DNA from: Amaricoccus macauensis_A
GTDB taxonomy: Bacteria; Pseudomonadota; Alphaproteobacteria; Rhodobacterales; Rhodobacteraceae
Assembly (NCBI RefSeq): GCF_049800915.1
Contig: NZ_JBNAFY010000001.1
Coordinates: 496,001-560,000 of the forward strand
Direction of reading: 5' to 3'
Length of the DNA: 64,000 nt
Shown here: piece by piece, positions 15,987 to 22,990 of the stretch
How positions within the stretch are numbered: position 1 is the first letter of the stretch
How the letters are laid out: every line of letters starts with the position of its first letter
Notes under the pieces: generated by a model
Seen by the model: the letters and a program-made list of their open reading frames with translations, nothing else
The model's database searches: none
What the model was told of the DNA's origin: nothing
Program-made: the position numbers and the translations under genes

Positions 15987-17192
15987 TCAGTTCAGACCCA
16001 TGCAGTTCGCGTAGTAGGTCGTCGTGGCCGGCCAGTCGGAGAAGAGCCCGACGACACCCACATCCTGCGCCAGAACGTCCACAAGCTCGAACATCTGGCC
16101 GTCGGAGGTGATCATGTCGTTGAGCGGAGTGTAGTACCAGCCGCCGCCCGTGGTGAGCGGGCCCGAGCGCTCCAGCGTCCAGGAGATCAGGTTCAGCCCG
16201 GCGGCCTTGGCGGCCTTGGCATATTCGCTGGCCGCGATGGTGCCGTCCGCATTGGTCACGAGCATATTCATGGACGGGGCCAGATAGTTCACGCCCTGCG
16301 CCTTCAGCTCCTCAAAATTCTCCGACCAGGTCGCCGGGTCCTGCTCGTCGAATTCGCCTTCCGAAGGCCATTCCACGAGATAGACCGCCTGCGCGCCATA
16401 TTCCGGCTCGGCCTCGATCCAGTAGAGCACGTCCGCGAGATTGAAAGACTGCGGGAACACGTCCTCGGCCGGAACACCCGCGGCCTTGTATTCGTCGATC
16501 AGCTTCTGGGCGTAGTCTTCCTGGCTGAACCCGTCGAACGGCATCTCGACGGCGGGGGACTTCAACTCGGGCGTGAACTTCGTGCCCAGTTCCTTGAAGA
16601 GCGCGATCGATTCCGCATGGGTCATCAGCGTGCCGCCCTGCGCGGAATAGAGATCCGTGCGCCAACCGGCAGTTGCGTCCATGAAGCTCTCGATATCGGT
16701 CGCGGTGTCGTCGCCCGCGTCCATCTTGCCCTCGAGGCTCTTGAACTCCTCGAGCGTCAGGTCCGAGGTGCGGCAATCGGCACCGGCGGGCGTGTCACCG
16801 GAGGCAGGCGTGAAGCCGGCGGTGCACTTCTGGCCGAGATCGGTGGCGAGAATGTTCGTGGTGGTGGCGAGATCGTCCTGCGCGTGGCGGCAGACGAGTT
16901 CCTTGTCGGCGGTGAAGGCGACATCGCACTCCAGCACGCCCGCGCCCATTCGCGCCGCGGCCTTGTAGGATTCGACCGTATGCTCGGGGAACTGCATCGG
17001 CGCGCCGCGATGGCCGATCGACCAGGCCGAGGGCTGGAAGTCCATGTCTGCGCATTGCGCCAGCGTGTCCTTCAGGTCGCCGTCTTCCATCTGGTCGATG
17101 AGAAAACCGGGGCGGGGGCCAAGCTCGACATTGGCGGCAAGCGCAGGCGCACCAAGAGCGGCCAACGCGACGGAGGTGAGAAGCGATTTCAT
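15987..17192 (-). CDS. glpQ: Secreted glycerophosphodiester phosphodiesterase
   Basis: A 401-residue enzyme splitting glycerophosphodiesters to glycerol-3-phosphate and an alcohol. A signal peptide is evident (MKSLLTSVALAALGAPALA), so it acts in the periplasm. The catalytic HRGAPMQFPEHT segment, then ECDVAFTADKELVCRH, mark the GDPD fold. It is longer than cytoplasmic UgpQ and fits the periplasmic GlpQ type. A second Cys pair (KCTAGF, DCRTSD) may be a disulfide. No transporter gene is adjacent. Confidence 0.9.
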   Translation of the reverse strand: MKSLLTSVALAALGAPALAANVELGPRPGFLIDQMEDGDLKDTLAQCADMDFQPSAWSIGHRGAPMQFPEHTVESYKAAARMGAGVLECDVAFTADKELVCRHAQDDLATTTNILATDLGQKCTAGFTPASGDTPAGADCRTSDLTLEEFKSLEGKMDAGDDTATDIESFMDATAGWRTDLYSAQGGTLMTHAESIALFKELGTKFTPELKSPAVEMPFDGFSQEDYAQKLIDEYKAAGVPAEDVFPQSFNLADVLYWIEAEPEYGAQAVYLVEWPSEGEFDEQDPATWSENFEELKAQGVNYLAPSMNMLVTNADGTIAASEYAKAAKAAGLNLISWTLERSGPLTTGGGWYYTPLNDMITSDGQMFELVDVLAQDVGVVGLFSDWPATTTYYANCMGLN

Positions 17193-17306
17193 TTACTGCA
17201 TTCCCTCGTTGATATGCGGGGTTTCCTTTGATCGCATTTAAGTGACAGAAGCGCGACACATTCGTGATGGTTTGTCGAGCCGCCCCCGAGCGCGTAAAGG
17301 AGCGCC

Positions 17307-18434
17307 ATGACGAGATTCGCTTTTCAGATCGAGGCCCGCTCGGGCCGGGCGCGCCGCGGCGTGATTTCGACGCCTCGCGGCGAGATCCGCACGCCGGCCT
17401 TCATGCCGGTGGGCACCGCCGCGACCGTGAAGGCCATGTTGCCCGAAAGCGTCCGCGCCACCGGGGCCGACATCCTCTTGGGCAACACCTACCACCTCAT
17501 GCTGCGCCCCGGCGCCGAGCGGGTGGCGCGCTTGGGCGGGTTGCACCGCTTCATGAACTGGGACCGCCCGATCCTCACCGATTCCGGTGGCTTCCAGGTG
17601 ATGAGCCTCGCGGACCTGCGCAAGCTCACCGAGAAGGGCGTGACCTTCCGCAGCCATGTGGACGGCTCGAAGCATTACCTCAGCCCCGAGACCAGCATGG
17701 AGATCCAGCGGCTTCTGGGCTCCGACATCGTCATGGCCTTCGACGAATGCCCCGCGCTCCCCGCGACCGAGGAACAGGTGGCGGCCTCCATGCGGCTCTC
17801 CATGCGGTGGGCCGAGCGCTCGCGCGAAGCGTTCGGTGACCGCCCCGGCCACGCGCTCTTCGGCATCATGCAGGGCGGCGTCACGCGCGACCTGCGCGAG
17901 GAAAGCGCGGAGGCCCTCAAGGCCATCGGCTTCGAGGGCTACGCCATCGGTGGGCTGGCCGTGGGCGAGGGGCAGGAGGCGATGTTCGGCGTGCTCGACT
18001 ACGCCCCCGGTTTCCTGCCCGAGGACAGGCCCCGCTACCTCATGGGCGTGGGCAAGCCCGACGACATCGTCGGCGCGGTGATGCGCGGCGTCGACATGTT
18101 CGACTGCGTGTTGCCGAGCCGCTCGGGGCGCACGGGCCAGGCGCTCACCCGGCGCGGGCCGGTCAACATCAAGAACGCCCGCCACGCCGAGGATCCGCGC
18201 CCCCTCGATCCGGACTGCAGCTGTCCGGCCTGCACGGGCTATTCCCGCGCCTACCTGCACCATGTCTTCAAGTCGGGCGAGATCATCGCCTCGATGCTGC
18301 TCACCTGGCACAACCTCCACTACTACCAGGAGCTGATGGCGGGCCTGCGCGCGGCGATCTCGTCGGACACGCTGGAGAGCTTCTCGGAGAGCTTCCACGC
18401 GGGCTATCGCGGCGGGGATCTCGAACCGCTCTAG
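17307..18434 (+). CDS. tgt: Queuine tRNA-ribosyltransferase
   Basis: A 375-residue TIM-barrel enzyme that swaps guanine-34 for preQ1 in tRNAs with GUN anticodons. Key segments are TPAFMPVGTAATVKAM, the catalytic DSGGFQVMSL, the nucleophile Asp in FDCVLPSRSGR, and the zinc site CSCPACTGYSRAYLHH. Length matches the family. It stands alone here; queA is not in view. Confidence 0.97.
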   Translation: MTRFAFQIEARSGRARRGVISTPRGEIRTPAFMPVGTAATVKAMLPESVRATGADILLGNTYHLMLRPGAERVARLGGLHRFMNWDRPILTDSGGFQVMSLADLRKLTEKGVTFRSHVDGSKHYLSPETSMEIQRLLGSDIVMAFDECPALPATEEQVAASMRLSMRWAERSREAFGDRPGHALFGIMQGGVTRDLREESAEALKAIGFEGYAIGGLAVGEGQEAMFGVLDYAPGFLPEDRPRYLMGVGKPDDIVGAVMRGVDMFDCVLPSRSGRTGQALTRRGPVNIKNARHAEDPRPLDPDCSCPACTGYSRAYLHHVFKSGEIIASMLLTWHNLHYYQELMAGLRAAISSDTLESFSESFHAGYRGGDLEPL

Positions 18435-18477
18435 GAGGGAGCGATCGAGCGGCGATGGCTTTCCACCAAACGGAACA

Positions 18478-19089
18478 TTACCCGCGGGTCAGCGGCGAGA
18501 CATGGCCCTCGCGGATCACGGCGGGGTCGTACGCCTTGCGACCGAACACCTCCTTTACCATCGGCGCGAAGTGATCGAGCGTCTGCATCTCGTAGTCCGG
18601 GTCGAAGGACGATTGATCCCACAATTCGCAGAACTGAGCGCAGGACTCGAAACAGGGATGATCGCGAAACCGGTCGCGTGCATTCTCGTCCCACCCGTAA
18701 TGCCGCCCGTAGTAGAGGGTCTGGAATATGCCGTGATGCTCGACCACCCAGGCCACATCCCACCGGACGAAGGGACGGATCACCTCCGCCGACATCCGGT
18801 CATGGTTCTGGGGCGCCAAACCGTCGCCGATATCATGGAGAAGCGCCCCCACGATCCAGTCCAGATCGGCACCATCTTTCTCCGCGCGCGTGGCGGATTG
18901 CAGCCCGTGCTGGAGCCGGGTGATCTTGTAGCCGTCCAGCGTGTCCTCGCCCGCACGCGCCAGTTCCGCGAGCACCCGGTCTGCGGTCAGGGCCAGGAAG
19001 GGTTTCTCAAGCTCCGCCAGGAGCTGGTAATCTTCCCTGGTCCCGTCCTTCATCCGGGTAAAGGACACCGTCTTCTCATGGCTGTTCAC
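18478..19089 (-). CDS. HD-domain protein (PhnZ-like di-iron type possible)
   Basis: About 203 residues with an HD metal-binding domain: LQHGLQSATRAE supplies the first His, ALLHDIGD the His-Asp pair, and WVVEHHGIFQ further His residues. The spacing resembles the small HD proteins related to phosphonate-cleaving mixed-valent di-iron oxygenases such as PhnZ; a phosphohydrolase role is equally possible. A GTG at 19089 with GGAG upstream is chosen; a longer frame adds 15 residues. No phosphonate transport genes are nearby. Confidence 0.65.
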   Translation of the reverse strand: MNSHEKTVSFTRMKDGTREDYQLLAELEKPFLALTADRVLAELARAGEDTLDGYKITRLQHGLQSATRAEKDGADLDWIVGALLHDIGDGLAPQNHDRMSAEVIRPFVRWDVAWVVEHHGIFQTLYYGRHYGWDENARDRFRDHPCFESCAQFCELWDQSSFDPDYEMQTLDHFAPMVKEVFGRKAYDPAVIREGHVSPLTRG

Positions 19090-19233
19090 GAGGCTTGCTC
19101 CGTCTCTGTCGCACCGCCCCACGGGGCACGGCACCTTCTCCGGCTACAGCGTATCGGGGTTCAGCCGATTCGACAGGACCCGATGAGTGTAATGCGAGAT
19201 GAGGTCTCCTGTCCGCTTCGTTACGCTCGCCAT

Positions 19234-19420
19234 GCCAGCGGCGGGCCGGGGGTTGGCGCACGACCGGCTGTTCGACGCGGTTTATGGTTACAATACTGCG
19301 TAGTTCAAAACGATGGCCCGGCCTCGACGATGCGCCAGCCCGTCCGGCCGGGCCGTCGCAGGCACGGCGCCTCCGGCTTGTTCCGTGCCATTCTCTCCCG
19401 GCACCAATGGCGGGTCTCGC
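19234..19420. repeat. Tandem 187-bp repeat, copy 1
   Basis: This 187-bp unit recurs at 19467-19653 with seven mismatches (about 96% identity), 233 bp away. It contains a GGCACGG/CCGTGCC stem and a GCCCG/CGGGC stem, both retained in the second copy. On the minus strand it has a 28-codon ORF (19305-19391) with a GGGAG element just before the ATG. It could be a duplicated small RNA gene, a microprotein gene or an intergenic repeat family. Confidence 0.85.
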
Positions 19421-19466
19421 CAACGACAGCAATCGGCCATTTTTGTCCGTGTCGGAACACGTGCGG

Positions 19467-19653
19467 GCCAGCGGCGGGCCGGGGGGTGGCGCACCACCGC
19501 CTGTTCGACGCGGTTTATGGTTACAATACTGCCTAGTTCAAAACGATGCCCCGGCCTCGACGATGCGCCAGCCCGTCCGGACGGGCCGTCGCAGGCACGG
19601 CGCCTCCGGCTTGTTCCGTGCCATTCTCTCCCAGCACCAATGGCGGGTCTCGC
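19467..19653. repeat. Tandem 187-bp repeat, copy 2
   Basis: Second copy of the unit. Here the central stem is a perfect 16-bp palindrome, GCCCGTCCGGACGGGC. The minus-strand 28-codon ORF (19538-19624) is conserved in frame, with two amino acid changes relative to copy 1. It begins MARNKPEAPCLRRP and is rich in Arg. The region between 19090 and 19798 has no other convincing gene. Confidence 0.85.
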
Positions 19654-19798
19654 AATCCGCAATTCCCCCGCCAACCTGACATGCACACACGTTTGCCACA
19701 GCAGATTTCCCCGAGGGCATTCTCCTGTTGAAGCCAGCGACGCAATCGGCACCTTCAAGGCAGTCCAACACATCCGGCAAAGGGGCTCGCCCAGCATC

Positions 19799-20284
19799 AT
19801 GCACCACTTCCGAACCGCCCGGCCCACGGACCTCGATCGCTGCTTCGAGATCGAAGTGGCGGCCTATGAAGGCGACGAGGCCGCGACCCGCGAAAGGATC
19901 GAGAGGCGCATCCTCGACTACCCCCAGGGGTTCCTGATCGTCGAGATCGAGGGCGAGGTGGCGGGCTTCATCAACAGCGGTTGCACGCATGAGGTCGAGA
20001 TGTCCGACGATGCGATAAAGGACTTCGTGGTGCATGACCCGGAGGCGAGGAACATCGTCATCATGTCCGTGGTCGTCGATCCCGCCCACCAGGGGAAGGG
20101 CCTGTCGCGGGCGCTCATGGTCGAGTTCATCGCGCGGATGCGGGCCATGGGCAAGGCCACGATCCACCTCATGTGCAAGCCGCATCACGTCCCGCTCTAC
20201 GAGAAATTCGGCTATGTCTATCTGCGCCCGTCCGCATCAATCCATGGCGGAATGGCGTGGCACGAGATGTCCATGACCCTTTGA
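19799..20284 (+). CDS. GNAT-family N-acetyltransferase
   Basis: A 161-residue acetyl-CoA-dependent acyltransferase. It begins with FRTARPTDLDRCFEIE, and the acetyl-CoA pyrophosphate loop is VVVDPAHQGKGLSRALM. The C-terminal VPLYEKFGY is also GNAT-like. It recalls the arylalkylamine acetyltransferase branch. The frame is open far upstream, across the repeats, but only the part from 19799 looks like a protein. Substrate unknown. Confidence 0.85.
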   Translation: MHHFRTARPTDLDRCFEIEVAAYEGDEAATRERIERRILDYPQGFLIVEIEGEVAGFINSGCTHEVEMSDDAIKDFVVHDPEARNIVIMSVVVDPAHQGKGLSRALMVEFIARMRAMGKATIHLMCKPHHVPLYEKFGYVYLRPSASIHGGMAWHEMSMTL

Positions 20285-20320
20285 GCAGCAATCCGCCGCA
20301 GTTCGTGACGCCCGGCAATC

Positions 20321-20365
20321 ATATGCATGAAATCTGCATGGAATATGCATGAAAGCTGCATTGGA
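20321..20365. repeat. Tandem 22-bp repeats rich in TGCAT
   Basis: Two adjacent near-identical units, each reading ATATGCATGAAANCTGCAT, lie between the convergent GNAT and ktrB genes. Each unit is itself partly palindromic around TGCAT/ATGCA. Function unknown. Confidence 0.7.
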
Positions 20366-20431
20366 TTTTTCGGCTCTCGAAATGCCGAAATCACCGCTTT
20401 TCAATCACTTACAGACCGCGGTTCGGCGCGA

Positions 20432-20446
20432 TTAACCAGCCGTTAA
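20432..20446. promoter_or_regulatory. Isolated CtrA-type full site at the end of ktrB
   Basis: TTAACCAGCCGTTAAC contains TTAA-N7-TTAA exactly, here also as an inverted repeat. It lies a few bases beyond the ktrB stop between convergent genes, not in an obvious promoter, so it may be a chance match. Confidence 0.3.
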
Positions 20447-20449
20447 CCC

Positions 20450-21766
20450 TCACCCCAGATGCACCGTTCCCGCCGGGTAGGCGATCCGCCTTTTCGGTCC
20501 CATGGCGAGGATGAACCCGAGCGTCAGGGGGCCGACCCGCCCCACGAACATCACGCACATGATCACCACGCGCCCGGCCGTGTCGAGATCGCCGGTGGTC
20601 CCGCGCGAAACTCCCACCGTGCCAAAGGCCGAAGCCGTCTCGAACATCAGGTCGAGGAACTCCCCCTCGTGGAACAGGATCAGGATGAAGAGCGCCGTGA
20701 AGAGCGTCAGCACGCTCACCATCGAAAGCGCCAGAACCTTCATGATCTCCGCCGAGCCGAGACGCCGACCGAAGATGTCCACCGCCGTACGGCGCTGAAA
20801 GAACGCCTTCGTCGCGAGCAGCAACACGATGAAGGTCGTGACCTTGATGCCGCCCCCCGTGGAGGTCGAACCGGCCCCCACCACCATCAGAACCATGTAC
20901 ATCAGACTGGATCCATTGGTAAAACCGCCGATGTCGATCGTGTTGAAACCCGCCGTCCGCGCGGTTGCTGCCTGAAACCAGCTCGCGACAAACCGCGTCC
21001 AGGGGCTTTCAAGCGCGCCGAGCGTCGCGGGATTGGTCCATTCCATCGCGGCGATGGCGAAGGTCGGAACCGTGAGCAGGATGGCGGTGCCGATCAGCAT
21101 CAGCTTCGTGTGGAGCGAAAGCTGGTGCCAGCGCCGCTTGGCGCGCAGATCCATCACCACCGTGGCACCGATCCCGCCAACGATGAAGAGAGCGGGGATC
21201 ACGATGTTGATCACCGGATGGCCGACCCAGGCCGAAAGCGAATCCGGAAAGAGCGCGAATCCTGCGTTGTTGAAGGCCGAAACCGCGTGAAAGAGGCTCA
21301 TCCAGAGCCCGCGACCCAGCCCGAATTCGGGCACGAAAACCAGGCAGAGCAGGAGCGCTCCCACCGCCTGGCAGATGAGCACGAAGCGGAAGATGATGCG
21401 CACCAGGTCGAGGAGCCCGTGGATCGAGGTCTGGTTGAGATCCTCGCGCAGGAAATGGCGGTGGGAAATGCCGATGTGCAGGCCCAGCATCGACAGGATC
21501 AGGATGGCAAAGGTCATGATCCCGAGCCCGCCACACTGTATCAGAACCAGCAGAACTGCCTGACCGAACAGGGTAAAAGTGCTGCCGGTATCAACGACGC
21601 CCAACCCCGTCACGGTGATGGCCGAGGTGGCCGTGAAGGCCGCGTCCGACCAGGTGATGGGAGCGGTCGTGGCAATGGGCAGCTTGAATGCCAGCGTGCC
21701 GATCACGATCAGCGCGCAGTAGAGCAGGATCAGTACGAGAGGGGGCGGCAGACGCCAGCGGCCCAT
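20450..21766 (-). CDS. ktrB: TrkH/KtrB-family potassium uptake channel subunit
   Basis: A 438-residue membrane protein with repeated membrane-pore-membrane units. Selectivity-filter segments are visible: TSAITVTGLGVVDT, HAVSAFNNAGFAL, TARTAGFNTIDIG and ETASAFGTVGVSRG. Length and filter sequences fit the KtrB branch better than the longer TrkH. It starts three bases after the stop of the ktrA gene, forming a two-gene K+ uptake operon, probably coupled to Na+ or H+. Confidence 0.93.
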   Translation of the reverse strand: MGRWRLPPPLVLILLYCALIVIGTLAFKLPIATTAPITWSDAAFTATSAITVTGLGVVDTGSTFTLFGQAVLLVLIQCGGLGIMTFAILILSMLGLHIGISHRHFLREDLNQTSIHGLLDLVRIIFRFVLICQAVGALLLCLVFVPEFGLGRGLWMSLFHAVSAFNNAGFALFPDSLSAWVGHPVINIVIPALFIVGGIGATVVMDLRAKRRWHQLSLHTKLMLIGTAILLTVPTFAIAAMEWTNPATLGALESPWTRFVASWFQAATARTAGFNTIDIGGFTNGSSLMYMVLMVVGAGSTSTGGGIKVTTFIVLLLATKAFFQRRTAVDIFGRRLGSAEIMKVLALSMVSVLTLFTALFILILFHEGEFLDLMFETASAFGTVGVSRGTTGDLDTAGRVVIMCVMFVGRVGPLTLGFILAMGPKRRIAYPAGTVHLG

Positions 21767-21769
21767 GGC

Positions 21770-22438
21770 TCAGCGACCGCCGGGCAGCGAGCCGATGAAC
21801 TTCTCCAGACCCGCGCGTCGCCCCAGAACGAACAGCCTGTCGCCCTTCTCGAGACGCGCCGTACCATCGGTGCAGTCGATATGGGCCGTGCCGCGCATCG
21901 CGCCGAGCACCCTCAGGTTCTCATCCACGTGCATGGGAAGCTCGCTGACCGTCTTGCCTGTCAGAACGTCTGGAACCATCAGGTTTATCAGGCTGAACCC
22001 ATTGCCCATGTTGATGAAATCACGCATCAGGGGGAAGTTGAGCATTTGCGCCACATGGCGTCCGGTTTCCTGTTCGGGCAGGATGATGCGGTCGATATCG
22101 AGCTTGGCGAGGATGCGGTGATGGGTTCGGTTGGAGGCCTTGGCCCAGATCGTCTTCACACCGAGCATCTTCACGTTCATGGTGCAGAGGATATTGGCCT
22201 CCAGATCCTCGCCGATGCCCACGACCGCCACGTCATAGTCGCCCACGCCTGCCTCGCGCAGCGCTGCTTCCTCCCGGCCATCCGCGATGATGGCCTCGCG
22301 TGCGGTCTCCGCGAAGGGGCTGACCCGCTTTTCGTCGATATCGATCACCAGGACCGGGTTCCCGTAGCGGCAAAGCTCGCTCGCCACCATCGTGCCGAAG
22401 GTCCCGAGGCCGACGACCACAAAACTGCGTTTCTTCAA
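21770..22438 (-). CDS. ktrA: Potassium uptake regulatory subunit (RCK domain)
   Basis: A 222-residue cytoplasmic protein that gates the KtrB channel in response to nucleotides. The RCK-N Rossmann fold begins with SFVVVGLGTFGTMVASEL, and an RCK-C (TrkA-C) domain closes the protein near LFVLGRRAGLEKF. It is the first gene of the ktrA-ktrB pair. Confidence 0.93.
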   Translation of the reverse strand: MKKRSFVVVGLGTFGTMVASELCRYGNPVLVIDIDEKRVSPFAETAREAIIADGREEAALREAGVGDYDVAVVGIGEDLEANILCTMNVKMLGVKTIWAKASNRTHHRILAKLDIDRIILPEQETGRHVAQMLNFPLMRDFINMGNGFSLINLMVPDVLTGKTVSELPMHVDENLRVLGAMRGTAHIDCTDGTARLEKGDRLFVLGRRAGLEKFIGSLPGGR

Positions 22439-22888
22439 GACACACCATCACAAGCTGAACAGCGGGATTCGCCGCGCGAGTTTAACAGAGCGGCGGTCTC
22501 ATGCACGCGCCGCTTGCTGTTCTTGATCGTTTGCGTGGCCCCCGCCACGAAACGAATGGAGTTGCGGCTTTGGGCAAAACAGCAACAGATCAAACCATCT
22601 CTGCGTCGATTAGCTTGTGAAATCTCCTGAAATACATTCCAGGAATGGGAAACAATTTTCTGAACTCGCAAGTTCGGATACTTGCATCATGCTTTCTCTC
22701 CCTACAACACTTGGTGGCATCACCAATCGCAGATCCATGTGTTTCTTTATATTCGACAATTTAGGTAAATCCGACATCCCCGCGGAGCAAGGCAGGGCGG
22801 AGCACGTCCGGATCGGGTTCGGATCCGGGTTACCTTGGTGGAATGCTTCTCTTGCAGCCGCCGAACCGTAGGCGCAGAATGTCATTTG
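22439..22888. other. Intergenic stretch between ktrA and lon, no gene called
   Basis: About 450 bp upstream of the lon promoter. It is more AT-rich than the surroundings and holds short reading frames without recognisable domains or good start sites. It may contain the ktrA promoter near 22440-22500. I see no RNA gene or repeat in it. Confidence 0.5.
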
Positions 22889-22917
22889 CTTGAAACGCAG
22901 CGATGGGCGCGCCATTT
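22889..22917 (+). promoter_or_regulatory. RpoH-type heat-shock promoter for lon
   Basis: CTTGAAA at 22889-22895 and CGCCATTT at 22910-22917 match the sigma-32 consensus (CTTGAA, 13-17 base gap, CCCCATNT) with 15 bases between CTTGAA and CGCCATTT. It lies about 75 bp before the lon start codon, the expected place. Confidence 0.7.
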
Positions 22918-22990
22918 GTCACCCAAGTGGAGGTGTCGCGTTGCCGCGGAAGCGGGGCGCGAGTGCCTTGCCAAGAAAAGGACGACATAC

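Noticed and set aside
19288..19827. 179-codon minus-strand frame across the tandem repeats
   Set aside because: It only stays open because both repeats share a frame; apart from the repeated 28-codon part there is no start site or conserved content.
20459..22630. 723-codon open frame on the plus strand opposite ktrB-ktrA
   Set aside because: It is antisense to two clear genes, is rich in His/Arg/Gln and has no domains; long antisense frames are expected in high G+C DNA.
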